A stretch of DNA of 64,000 bases from Albugo candida (taxonomy: Eukaryota; Oomycota; Peronosporomycetes; Albuginales), in the NCBI GenBank assembly GCA_040437565.1, contig JBDOQK010000047.1, forward strand, positions 62,001-126,000, given 5' to 3'. Below the pieces are notes generated by a model. That model did no database searches. It saw only the letters and a list, made by a program, of their open reading frames with translations, and was not told the DNA's origin. Shown here piece after piece: positions 43,144-54,074 of this stretch. A program made the translations under genes and the position numbers. The number at the start of each line of letters is the position of its first letter. Position 1 is the stretch's first letter.

Positions 43144-44653
43144 TTAAAAGTCCTCAACGCTCTCCCGCGCATGGCGAGTGAGTGGGACTAACAACGTCTC
43201 GAAAAGAATTCCAATCAGATAAATGAGTGAGGTGATCCAAATGCAATATTGGAAACCTTTCGTTTCCACCAGATGCACTCCGACTAAAGCACTTCCCTTG
43301 CAAACAAACATTGATACTTCCTCCAGAGAACTCCATCTCGCACGCTGTTGTCGGGGAAGAAAATCCATAAGCAGAGATTTTTGGAGAGGTTCCGCACTTG
43401 TGATCAACACCGCATTTAACAAAAACAACGCGACTAGCGTTCGGAACGCTTGCGTGCTGGCCATTTGAAATAGACAAAGGCTTCCGAAAACGCGTGTGAC
43501 GAGTATTACTGGCATCCTTCCCCAACGCTTAGACTGCCACTGTATGAAGAGAGAAAACAAAGCCACACACGCTGGATGTATGACAAATAAACTTTGCATT
43601 TGAACAGGACTCAGATCATATTTTCTGAAAAAGTAAAATGGGATGAAGCTTGCCGTAAGTCCTGATGCATTATCAATGATAAAGCCGCTCAGTACAAGGA
43701 GATATGGAACTTGCGAATCATTCAGGTACTCAAGTGTGCACTTTTTAGAGCCAGGAGGCTTTGAAGGAGAGAGATAAATGGGATCGGGGCTCGTTATGCT
43801 TTCATAAGGCGACAGCAGAAGACGTGAGCGTTCACTTTCTCCGCTCGAAAAGAGCCCATTGTCGTGCTTGATGTGATTGTGAGAGTGTCCAGCTGGATGT
43901 ATTTCTACACTCTGAATGGAATCGCTCAGCTCGATGTCAAAATGACGACCGATAGAGCGTAATTCCTTCTCAACAACCAGATATTTCATTCTTATCTCAA
44001 AAGAGACATCGTCATCAAAGTATAAAAGCGGAAACATCGACAGTGTGATCGTAAAAACACCGAATAAAATAACCGCACGAAGTTGGAAAAATGCCCAGTC
44101 ATCTTCATGCTGTGTGAAAAATACAATCGCAATCAAACGCCCGAGCGTGAGACCTGCATTCATGATGACAAATTTGACTGTGAATGGGAAAGATCGTCGA
44201 CCACGAGGAATAGAATCGGCGAATATGGCTTCCATCGCGGGACGTTGTAAGGCCGTGAACGCGCCCCAGATTCCGAAAGAGACGTACATCAGCCCAAGGT
44301 GACTCATCCCAATCGCTAATGCGGTCATGATGGCGCTCAGTATTCCCAATCCAGCAGCCATCTTCAAATTACGATCTCGACGGTATCGATCTGCAATGTA
44401 CCCGGCCGGTAGTGCTAAAAGTACCTGAGCTATTCCTTGAATTGCTGTCAGAGTCCCCATCGCTTTATTTGAGCCTGTGAGGACGTACATGTACCCGGAA
44501 AGAACCTGATGCATCATTATACTGAAGCAAGTACTCAGCGGGATTCAGTCAACAAAATGGATAGACGTACCTGTTGGAGAACCAATACAACATCGTGAAG
44601 ATGAATACTACTCTCACATTATGCTCTGTATGCTGCTTTATATATTCAAGCAT
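43144..44653 (-). CDS. major facilitator superfamily transporter
   Basis: Two exons: 44653-44571 (83 nt) and 44521-43144, joined by a 49-bp intron (AACAG|GTACG..CTTCAG|T), giving 486 aa. The MFS motif-A loop between helices 2 and 3 is clear (AGYIADRYRRDRNLKMAAGL). Six N-terminal helices, a hydrophilic central loop of about 90 residues with a His-rich patch (HPAGHSHNHIKH), and six C-terminal helices follow. The loop after helix 8 reads WQSKRWGRMPVILVTRVFG. Substrate cannot be told. The His patch could bind metal, but this is speculation. MFS proteins move sugars, nutrients or drugs in symport with protons. Confidence 0.85.
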
Positions 44654-44807
44654 TTCGATTTTACGGCTCTTCAGTCCGTTTCAAATGCGGTCTAAAAGAA
44701 GCTGTCGCCTCGTGAGAGAAGACTGTAATGCATATTGGAAGAAATACAAGCTCATTATTGCTATCAATTTATCACAGCAGCAATGATCCTGGCTACCTCC
44801 TGAAACC

Positions 44808-45317
44808 TCAATTAGTTCCGGGCAATTGCAATATGCGTAACGCTGAAACGATGAGTTCTTCAAGATGCAAGTCGGAGGCCTTTTCACGCAAATACGCCTT
44901 AAGCATTCGAAAATGCTTTGGAAAGGATTGTCTGAGCACTGCGATTGTGTCCAAATCGTCGATTTGAGCCAGCAAAAAGTCGGCCGAAATATGGTCCAAT
45001 TTCGCGTCCAATTGTCGCGTTTGAAGCAGCTGCAATCGTTTGTGAAAAGAGATCAGTAGCTTCTTTTTGGTTCTTTCTCGTCTTAAATCGAATCGTTGTA
45101 TCCTCGCTTTCGCAACGACAGCATCCAGTTCACAATCGTCTTCTACCATGTCCGATAGGAATCGAATCGGATCTATCGGTTGGTGTTGCAGTAAGCGACT
45201 CAGCATAACGTGAAACATTTTATCAATTTGATGCGTGCGGGAATACGACTCTATGGTTTCTAGCTTCTGAGAGGCAAGTGACCTCTTCGCATCGCATTTT
45301 ACTTCCGAGGGAGCCAT
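44808..45317 (-). CDS. RIIa / DPY30-like docking protein
   Basis: Single exon of 169 aa from the ATG at 45317. Residues about 24-60 fit the dimerisation-docking fold of PKA regulatory subunits and DPY-30: QIDKMFHVMLSRLLQHQPID-PIRFLSDMVE. The rest is helical and charged (KLLISFHKRLQLLQTRQLDA; LRQSFPKHFRMLKAYLREKA). Such proteins bind amphipathic helices of AKAPs or radial-spoke proteins in flagella, so a flagellar role is possible. No catalytic motif is present. It sits 126 bp downstream of NAP1 on the same strand. Confidence 0.6.
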   Translation of the reverse strand: MAPSEVKCDAKRSLASQKLETIESYSRTHQIDKMFHVMLSRLLQHQPIDPIRFLSDMVEDDCELDAVVAKARIQRFDLRRERTKKKLLISFHKRLQLLQTRQLDAKLDHISADFLLAQIDDLDTIAVLRQSFPKHFRMLKAYLREKASDLHLEELIVSALRILQLPGTN

Positions 45318-45442
45318 CAGTGTCTATAGATAGCGTGAGCGTCGTGTGAACAGAAAAAAGACAACGCAAAAGGAATGTCAATGTAGCGGCAAAAAGTGAG
45401 TTTTGTGCACACGATCGAGACAATAATGAAAAGCTTGTTTTC

Positions 45443-46586
45443 TTATTGATTCTTACATTCCGGAGGTTTCTCAGTAGCATTTGTCTTGTTTTCAAGCACT
45501 GGGTGCTTTTCTTTCTGTGCAGTAGAATCTTCATCGTCCGATTCTGCTTCCTCGCTATCGGAATCATCATCGTTATCATCCTCATACTCGGACTCCTGCT
45601 CTTCCTCGATCTCGCCAGTGAACCACAAAACCGCTTGCGGGATAATCGTCTCATGAATTGTGAATCCAATTTGAAAGTCAGTGGTCAACTGATCCATCAA
45701 GGCCGCGCTCTACAGCATACATTCCTTGAATAAACTGCTTTGTACATGCACCTGAAACCCACCTCTTGATCATCTTCATCTTCTGACGGCATGGAAACGT
45801 TTTGAAAAAAATCGAAGAAACTTTCTTGTCCTTCTGTTCGTGAAATGACTCGAGTAGACTTGCCTCCTTTAGCGCGTTGTTTGACTTTCTTGACGCGTTT
45901 TGTGAGATCTTTTCCTTCTTTCCAGTCGATCGTACATCCTTTCACGTTTTTTAGCACTGCATCACCGCTGTCAGTGGCATCCGCGACATCGTATTCTTTC
46001 GTGAGAACGTTATTGCCAAAGTATGGATTGCTTGAAAACTCGAATTCCAATCTGAAGCCCTAAAAGACTGTGAGTCCCATTGTTTTGACGGAATGCGAGC
46101 ACGTACATTGTCTTCCTCGTGACTGATGGAACGCACATCCATCAAATAGGCGAAAACAGGGACATCGTGATCTTCAATGATCTCCGCAATTGCAGAATGA
46201 TTCATAAAAGCCCGCAGCCAAAAGCCAGGAATTCCAACGACATTATCGTCCACGCTTTGCTCTGCGTCCATCTTCGTGCGACCTGACACGATACCAGCAC
46301 GTTTTTCATATAGAGGAGTATATAGTTTCTCATATTTGAGCTCCAAAATGCGTCGTTCTTTCTCAAACTGATCTTCTAATTGCGCTTGTTCTTGTTGCAA
46401 TTCTTTGAGTGCGTCGATGCGAAGCTTCACGTTTGGTGGAAAGTTCTCAGTTTCATTTTGTGCATCGATGGACGTCCCTTCTATTTGCGCAGTTACTTGA
46501 TCGATCGACTGAAACCCGCGGCCGTCACCAGCGTCCAATTCAATACTTGGCTCGCCGGTTGGATTCATTGGTCCCTGCGGATCCAT
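45443..46586 (-). CDS. NAP1: nucleosome assembly protein NAP1
   Basis: Three exons: 46586-46107, 46059-45763 and 45709-45443, giving 347 aa with frame kept at each join (EEDN-GFRLEFEF; DDQE-SAALMDQL). The NAP fold has a long dimerisation helix at residues about 50-95 (LKELQQEQAQLEDQFEKERR) and the conserved core (PGFWLRAFMNHSAIAEIIED; FSSNPYFGNNVLTKEY). An accessory segment holds a basic stretch that may be a nuclear signal (KRVKKVKQRAKGGKS). The C-terminal tail is strongly acidic (residues about 285-325), as usual for histone binding. NAP1 chaperones H2A-H2B. It is divergent from the histone deacetylase gene, 80 bp between start codons. Confidence 0.93.
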
Positions 46587-46666
46587 TTGTGTAAATCAGA
46601 GTGGTAGGGCAGAGTACTAGGTAGTACTGTATTTAGGTGCGACACCATTTCTACCACTGCGACGAT
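46587..46666. promoter_or_regulatory. bidirectional promoter of NAP1 and HDAC
   Basis: Only 80 bp separate the two divergent start codons, so both transcripts must start in or next to this stretch. No specific box is identified. Confidence 0.55.
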
Positions 46667-48111
46667 ATGAATGCCACCAAGCGCCGCGTTGCGTATTTTT
46701 ACGACTGTACGTCCCTCATCACTTCAATTCTCTCACAACTCAAACCGCACTCATGCAGCTGAAATTGGAAATTACCATTATGGTCCGAATCATCCTATGA
46801 AAGTACGTTTCATCCTCGCTAGTAATTTATTTCATATTTAAGCTCCACTATAGCCGCATCGTGTACGAATGACTCACAATATGATTGTGAATTACGGACT
46901 CACAAAACATATGGAGATATTTGTATGCATATATCCTTACATTCTCAACATCGTATTCACACCTCTCCCTATAGCGTCCACCATTGGTACCTTGGACTGA
47001 ACTCACGCGCTTTCACTCGGACGATTACATTTACTTTTTACGGCTCGTGACGCCCGATAATATGCATGAGTACGTTCGACAGCTTCAGCGATTCAACGTA
47101 GGTGAAGATTGCCCGGTATTCGACGGTGTTTTCGAATTCTGTCAGTTGTATGCGTCCGCCTCAATCGGTGGCGCAGCCAAATTGAATGAAAAATCCGCCG
47201 ATATTGTGATCAATTGGTCAGGAGGATTACATCATGCCAAACGGTCAGAAGCTTCTGGCTTTTGTTACATCAACGACTGCGTTCTTGGGATCTTGGAGCT
47301 GTTAAAAACACATCAGCGCGTGTTATACATCGATATCGATATCCACCACGGAGATGGTGTGGAGGAAGCTTTTTACACCACAAATCGGGTCATGACGTGT
47401 TCCTTCCACAAATACGGCGAATACTTTCCCGGGACCGGTGACATTAAGGATACCGGATACGGCGAAGGGAAGAATTATGCCGTCAATTTCCCGTGTCGCG
47501 ATGGAATGGATGATGAAGCATTTACCAATATATTCAGAAGTGTGATCGCTACAATCATGCAACATTTTGCACCCGATGCGGTCCTTATGCAATGTGGCAC
47601 AGATTCATTATCGGGCGATCGACTTGGATGCTTTAATTTATCGGTCAAAGGCCATGCCGATTGTGTGGCGTATGTGAGGTCTTTCAACATCCCAATGCTC
47701 GTAGTCGGAGGTGGAGGGTACACACTCCGCAATGTGGCTCGCTGCTGGTGCTATGAGACCTCTGTCCTCACCAATGTGGAGATCCCTGACGCCATGCCGT
47801 ACAACGACTACTTTGAGTATTTTGGACCTGAGTATCGTATTCACATGCCGGTTTCCAATATGGAGAATCTTAATACACCCAGCTATCTGAACCAGATGAA
47901 GCAGACACTGCACGAACAGCTTCGACAGATCCAACCGGCACCCAGTGTTCCTTTCCACACAACGCCGTCCGCGCAAATGTACCGTGAAAGTGAAGCCGTA
48001 TCGAACGATCGAGTCCAAGATGAACAAATGGATACGTCGCAGGATCGATATGATAGTGGTAGCGGTGCGTTGAGTCAGTCCAGTCGGCATCCAGCAGAGT
48101 TTTACGACTAA
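46667..48111 (+). CDS. class I histone deacetylase (RPD3/HDAC1-type)
   Basis: Four exons: 46667-46706, 46759-46802, 46854-46922 and 46975-48111, giving 429 aa. Exons 1-3 rebuild the family start [20 protein letters not shown] then [13 protein letters not shown]. The active site is complete: [16 protein letters not shown] with the His-His pair, [15 protein letters not shown] with zinc ligands Asp and His, the third ligand in [11 protein letters not shown], and the catalytic Tyr in GGGGYTLRN. It removes acetyl groups from histone lysines as part of corepressor complexes. The C-terminal 60 residues are disordered. Its TAA stop overlaps the TAG stop of the convergent secreted-protein gene by two bases. 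It shares a short upstream region with NAP1. Confidence 0.96.
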
Positions 48112-50298
48112 TTGGAATGTCGGGTTCCGTTCAAAGTGCAAATTTGTAAAGTGATTTCATCCTTTTCGGTCTTTTCCAAAAGACTGTGTAACTTCCAACA
48201 ACAACAAATTGTGGAAGTTTGGTCTGTCGCTACTTTTTGATGCTCCGATACATTGTGAGTGTAATGAAATCGATCACTGAACGCGTGCAGCTTACAGGGA
48301 AGCTGATTCGCGATCCAAATGGACAGGCGGAGTCTCTGGATCATCTCTTCCTGATCGCGAAACCTCCAATAGCTCGTGTCGTGTAACGTATCGAGAATTC
48401 TCGTGAGGACATAGTCGATGGGTGTGATCCAAATAAAAGCCTCTGAGTGAGCATAAAGCGTATGAAAGACTTCCATTATCTCGACACGAGCCTCACGTTG
48501 AAGCCTCCACCATTCTCGCAAGGAATGAGGTGTGTGCGTTCTATCCACGGGCNNNNNNNNNNNNNNNNNNNNNNNNNNNNNNNNNNNNNNNNNNNNNNNN
48601 NNNNNNNNNNNNNNNNNNNNNNNNNNNNNNNNNNNNNNNNNNNNNNNNNNNNGCTCCGATACATTGTGAGTGTAATGAAATCGATCACTGAACGCGTGCA
48701 GCTTACAGGGAAGCTGATGCGCGATCCAAATGGACAGGCGGAGTCTCTGGATCATCTCGTCCTGATCGCGAAACCTCCAATAGCTCGTGTCGTGTAACGT
48801 ATCGAGAATTCTCGTGAGGACAAAGTCGATGGGTGTGATCCAAATAAAAGCCTCTGAGTGAGCATAAAGCGTATGAAAGACTTCCATTATCTCGACACGA
48901 GCCTCACGTTGAAGCCTCCACCATTCTCGCAAGGAATGAGGTGTGTGCGTTCTATCCACGGGCACAGCCGACACCAGACGCTGAGCGCATTGCGATGGTT
49001 CTCGATCCAGTTCATCGCAAAGTGACTCGATTGTGTACTGAATGTTTTCCTTCGTCAGCGATTTTACCGACAGCAAACTGCTGTAAAACCGGTATCGACT
49101 CACTTGTGTCCGAACGATACGCTCTGCCGCGCCCCAATTTCCATCGTTCCCGAGCGATTTCACGTCCATTTTTTGGCCTAAAGATGTTAACGCGGGGGGG
49201 AATGTATAGATATCCAAGACGGTGACATTTTGCATTCGCTGTTTCCGCTGTAAAAGCACTGTGAGGTGCACAGCGACCATTTTTCCATTAAAGACGTCTT
49301 GATACCGTATCACAGGAACGACGAATTCTGCATTCATAAACCATTCCGAGGCATCTGTTCTCCCTTCCGCCCGATTTTGGATCGCTTCTCCATCTCTCAA
49401 TGCCACAGAATCGCTTCTTAAATCCACAGAATCGTTTTTTAAGGAAGCAATTGGACACGGCTTAAAAGCGCATTTGTCACTGGCATTCCGATACGAAAGA
49501 CTTTTATCTGGACATACAAATGCGTCTTTCTCACACTCCACGTCGACCCATACGATACTCTTTATTATACGCGTAATACCGCCCCATATCTCACTCAGTA
49601 AGCCTCCGTTCACAGCGGAAAGCCCCGACCATATCGCCAGTNNNNNNNNNNNNNNNNNNNNNNNNNNNNNNNNNNNNNNNNNNNNNNNNNNNNNNNNNNN
49701 NNNNNNNNNNNNNNNNNNNNNNNNNNNNNNNNNNNNNNNNNACGATACGCTCTGCCGCGCCCCAATTTCCATCGTTCCCGAGCGATTTCACGTCCATTTC
49801 TTGGCCTAAAGACGTTAACGCGGGCGGGAATGTATAGATATCCACTACGGTGACATTTTGCATTCGCTGTTTCCGCTGTAAAAGCTCTGTGAGGCGCACA
49901 GCAACGATTTTCCCATTAAAGACGTCTTGATACCGTATCACAGGAACGACGAATTCTGCATTCATAAACCATTCCGAGGCATCTGTTCTCCCTTCCGCCC
50001 GATTTCGGATCGCTTCTCCATCTCTCAATGCCACAGAATCGCTTCTCAAAGCCACAGAATCGTTCTTCAAGGAAGCAATTGGACACGGCTTAAAAGCGCA
50101 TTTGTCACTGGCATTCCGATACGAAAGACTTTTATCTGGACACACAAATGTGTCTTTCTCACACTCCACGTCGACCCATACGATACTCTTTATAATACGC
50201 GTGATACCGCCCCATATCTCACTCAGTAAGCCTCCGTTCACAGCGGAAAGCCCCGACCATATCGCCAGTATCCATAGACAAATTGGAGGCTTTTTCAT
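48108..50298 (-). CDS. secreted protein of unknown family, present as divergent copies
   Basis: Collapsed CDS of 384 codons (383 aa) from the ATG at 50298; two gap-flanking duplications (48242-48552 with 48653-48963; 49114-49641 with 49742-50269) are removed. It starts with a signal peptide ([20 protein letters not shown]). A Cys-containing region follows ([25 protein letters not shown]), then a mixed alpha/beta body with several N-glycosylation sequons, and HYTHNVSE near the end. No transmembrane segment or known domain is seen. Unlike other gap duplicates, these copies are not identical: 3 changes in 311 bp and about 19 in 528 bp. Many alter amino acids. It could be a heterozygous effector candidate or a pair of close paralogues. 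The 3' end overlaps the HDAC stop codon. Confidence 0.7.
48242..48963. repeat. gap-flanking near-duplicate, 311 bp, 3 differences
   Basis: 48242-48552 and 48653-48963 (offset 411) differ at three bases, each changing an amino acid of the secreted protein (N/H, E/D, Y/F). Confidence 0.9.
49114..50269. repeat. gap-flanking near-duplicate, 528 bp, about 19 differences
   Basis: 49114-49641 and 49742-50269 (offset 628) differ at about 19 sites with no length change. About eight change the secreted protein (for example K/E, V/E, H/R, D/A). Confidence 0.9.
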
Positions 50299-50543
50299 CG
50301 ATGCATTCCTATGAGATGAGAAAACAAAATCTTCGAACGTCATAAAAGAGCCAATAACGCAGTACAGAATACCTCAAAAATCCATCAAATGTCTCCAAAT
50401 GGATTCTCTGCGACAACAGCGACGATCACGTAGAAGGAGAGGAAGATCACACGTCAATTCACTTGTTTTCATGTTTTCCAATAAAATCAGAAAGAGCGAA
50501 CTATCACTTTTGTAATTTTCCATTTTCCATTTGATACAAAGCC

Positions 50544-53500
50544 TCAATCTTCGTCATAATCCACTGCACATTCGTCTTCTTCCACGGGCACAAACGAATC
50601 GATTGTTGTCTTCTCGGGACGATCGCTTGCTCGTGCTCGCTTGAGCTTGTTCTCGTCCATTGGATCCTCGCGGATGATCGGACCTCGATTCTCAAGACCA
50701 CGTTTATACCGACAAGTCGAGTTGTAAGGCGATATTCTTCTCGGTGAAGGACTCGATCGAAAGCTTGGAGGCGGCTTCATGTCTCGTCCCGATCGATACG
50801 AATCACTGTGTGCTTCATGAATGCGATTCCCGTCCATGCTTTTGCTCCTGGATCGATGAGAAAATTGCTCTCGATTTCCACGATTCAAATTCCTCGGCGT
50901 GTTATCTCGAAAACTGGAGCGTTGGTATCGTTGCTGTTGTGATTGTGCGATTTCTGCGATAGATCGATTACTATCGATTCTTCGACGGTCATGGTTCCCG
51001 TAAAGCGAAGCTTCCGGATGTCGGTGAGTATCCTCGCGACGAAGCTCTGAATCGTTGTATCTTCGATTGAGTTGAACGCTTTGAGTTGTCGATCGCGATC
51101 TGGAGCGTGGAGGTACAGCATTGACCGGTCGAGCAGACGATCGAGATCGATTGCGTCCGCGAAGCAAAGGTTCACGATGATGCGGTTCTCTTGGTACTTG
51201 TCGGTGGATACTATCAGAATTTGGAGTTGGATTTGGATTTCGTTGATAGGAATCGATGCGTCGAGGTGGAGGCTCTGTCCGTTGAAATCGATCACTCCAA
51301 TTACTTTGACGCTGATTGGAGTCAGAGACGCGATCACTGCTTCGATTTCTTGTCGTTTTCGGGAATTCCGCTGCACGATCCTCGGGATACNNNNNNNNNN
51401 NNNNNNNNNNNNNNNNNNNNNNNNNNNNNNNNNNNNNNNNNNNNNNNNNNNNNNNNNNNNNNNNNNNNNNNNNNNNNNNNNNNNNNNNNNTTCGATTGAG
51501 TTGAACGCTTTGAGTTGTCGATCGCGATCTGGAGCGTGGAGGTACAGCATTGACCGGTCGAGCAGACGATCGAGATCGATTGCGTCCGCGAAGCAAAGGT
51601 TCACGATGATGCGGTTCTCTTGGTACTTGTCGGTGGATACTATCAGAATTTGGAGTTGGATTTGGATTTCGTTGATAGGAATCGATGCGTCGAGGTGGAG
51701 GCTCTGTCCGTTGAAATCGATCACTCCAATTACTTTGACGCTGATTGGAGTCAGAGACGCGATCACTGCTTCGATTTCTTGTCGTTTTCGGGAATTCCGC
51801 TGCACGATCCTCGGGATACTCGCGAGGTCGATATGCTGGATTTGGATGTGTGTGCCACTGAGAACGATCTGCATGAACGTTTGGATTGTAAGGCTCTTTA
51901 CGATGTCCCGCTTTATCCATTCGATACGGGTCCGAATGCTGTGTTCTGAGCTTTTCACGTCGTTCGTCCGATTCATTGAGAGCGGATTTCGCATGCCATC
52001 GAGTGGGACTTTGGCTAGTACGTGACGAATGCACGCTATTGTATTCATTTCTCGGTATCGTTCGCTCGTTCTCGCGTCGAATTCGGTCTCCATTTTGGAA
52101 TCCACGGTCTCGAGCGCCTTCCTCCGATCGAACACAGTCTTCTCCTACAACTCGTCCAGATTTCAGAGCAAAACTCTGCGTGCGTTCTTCGGAAATCTGA
52201 CGTTTTCGCTCGCGATTGGCGAGTAACACTGCAGGATTCCGTGTGGCATCTGTTTCGAATTGTTCGTCAGGATCGTAATAAGGAACCAATACGATATCTT
52301 CCACCACTAAATGATGCTTACGAATCGCTACTTTTGCATCTTCAAGCGCGTCGAATCGGATTTTCCCGGGAGCCACTACTTTGATCGGTCCAATGTTTTC
52401 GAGAACGCTGCACAATTCACTCCACACAGGCATTCCCTGCTCGGATGCAAAGTCGTACGGTTCGACTGGCAGACCGTCTTCCTCTTTGAACTCGCGACCT
52501 GGAAGCATTTGGACGAATAAAAGCGTATTACATGGAGGTCCTCGGGCAAAATTTCCATTCAAAATTCGGCTTCTGAACGGTTCTCTCGCTACGAATTGGA
52601 TAATCTCTTTAGCGGATTGGGTCGTCGGCAAGCTCACGAACGCGAATCCCGACGTATTTCTTCCTCCATTGCTTCGTCCCTCANNNNNNNNNNNNNNNNN
52701 NNNNNNNNNNNNNNNNNNNNNNNNNNNNNNNNNNNNNNNNNNNNNNNNNNNNNNNNNNNNNNNNNNNNNNNNNNNNNNNNNNNGCATTTGGACGAATAAA
52801 AGCGTATTACATGGAGGTCCTCGGGCAAAATTTCCATTCAAAATTCGGCCTCTGAACGGTTCTCTCGCTACGAATTGGATAATCTCTTTAGCGGATTGGG
52901 TCGTCGGCAAGCTCACGAACGCGAATCCCGACGTATTTCTTCCTCCATTGCTTCGTCCCTCATAATGCAAAGTCCCGCGAGGTGGCTGTTTGATCTGAAC
53001 GGCTGTGCTACTTAGGCTCGGTTCCACTTGAGCAAGGAACGCTGCTAATTCGTTGCTGGTTGTTTGGAGAGGGAGGTTCCCAATAAACACGTACGGAGCC
53101 GGTGGACAGCTGATGAACCACCGCGTACTCGATGAAGAGCTTGCGACTCGTTCTCTTTCTTCCTGCGACTTTGTGTCGTGATTTGCGTCGTGATTTGAGT
53201 CCAAAGACCGCAACGTGTACGGTTTCTGATCCACTGGAGCAGTTTCCTGAGCGATCTGACGCGAATCACCTCTTGCAAGCGTCAGCGCTGCGTGGATTTG
53301 CTTTAAATGGCGTTCCATTGCCATCGATTTCTCTGTTTGGAGCTCTTTTTTGACGAAATTGTGAATGCGATCGCGCCATCCGCTTTCGTTTTCTCTCATT
53401 GATTGCGTAGTGGCCACAGACGGGAGCCTCCCGATTTGAAAAAGCGATCGGAGAGTGTGAATTCGGACGACATTCGATGCTGAGGGGCGCGAGAGACTCA

Positions 53501-53832
53501 AGAGGACATCGATGACATTTGATTGGACGTGAGGGAACTTGTTAAAGTGTTTACTGAGAAGTTGAACGGCTAAAATGGACTCTGACTCGACAGAATGCGC
53601 GTTGTGTTGATGCGATTGAGCGGCTGTGTGGATTATGGACTCGTATGCGTCTACAGCGTCGTCTTCGTCGACGTTTTGTGGTATTGGAACGGGATTTTCA
53701 TGAAAATACGTTTCGATGCGATCCTCACAATTGAATAAGTCACTCAAGCGATCTTCTACAAACAAACAACATTACGAGGGATGAATTGGATGTCGGATTT
53801 GTTTTAAGCGTACCGCTGTCTAGAGCTTTCAT
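50544..53832 (-). CDS. API5-like / RRM / RS-rich nuclear protein
   Basis: Two exons: 53832-53814 (19 nt) and 53755-50544, joined by a 58-bp intron; collapsed length about 840 aa after removing duplicates at two gaps. Residues about 1-170 are helical HEAT-like repeats of apoptosis-inhibitor-5 type (ESILAVQLLSKHFNKFPHVQ; VRIHTLRSLFQIG). An RRM follows at about 225-330, with RNP2 YVFIGNLP and RNP1-like GFAFVSLP. A second RRM-like fold lies at about 330-410 (LENIGPIKVVAPGKIRFDAL). The C-terminal half is Arg/Ser-rich (GRNRSRSSARP; RSRSRSTTQ), then acidic. RS domains are typical of splicing factors. The order API5-RRM-RS suggests a role in mRNA export or splicing. Confidence 0.75.
51062..51819. repeat. 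gap-flanking duplicate, 329 bp
   Basis: 51062-51390 repeats at 51491-51819 (offset 429) in the RS-rich part of the API5-RRM-RS gene. No difference seen. Confidence 0.9.
52505..52962. repeat. gap-flanking duplicate, 179 bp, one difference
   Basis: 52505-52683 and 52784-52962 (offset 279) in the RRM region differ at one base, giving S or G in REPF(S/G)R.. of the protein. Confidence 0.85.
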
Positions 53833-54074
53833 AGGAAACGGAAAATAGGTGAATGGATCTAGAATGCAGTCAAGATGATTTTGGATATAGTTTGGATGCA
53901 AATCAAGCAAAAGATTCGCGGGAAAAAAAGACTTTTTGGAGGGGGCAACCACTCGCGTCTGAATCCAGTTGAGTTGATACAATTGCGTCACATCATTCAC
54001 ATTCGGGTAACATTATATAAACAGACTCGGTACTGTATCCAGTTATATAACATGATAGCATTAGCATATCCGAT

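Noticed and set aside
43860-43900. His-rich loop of the MFS transporter as proof of a zinc transporter
   Set aside because: ZIP/CDF transporters have different topology; the motif-A loop shows an MFS fold, and a His patch alone does not define the substrate.
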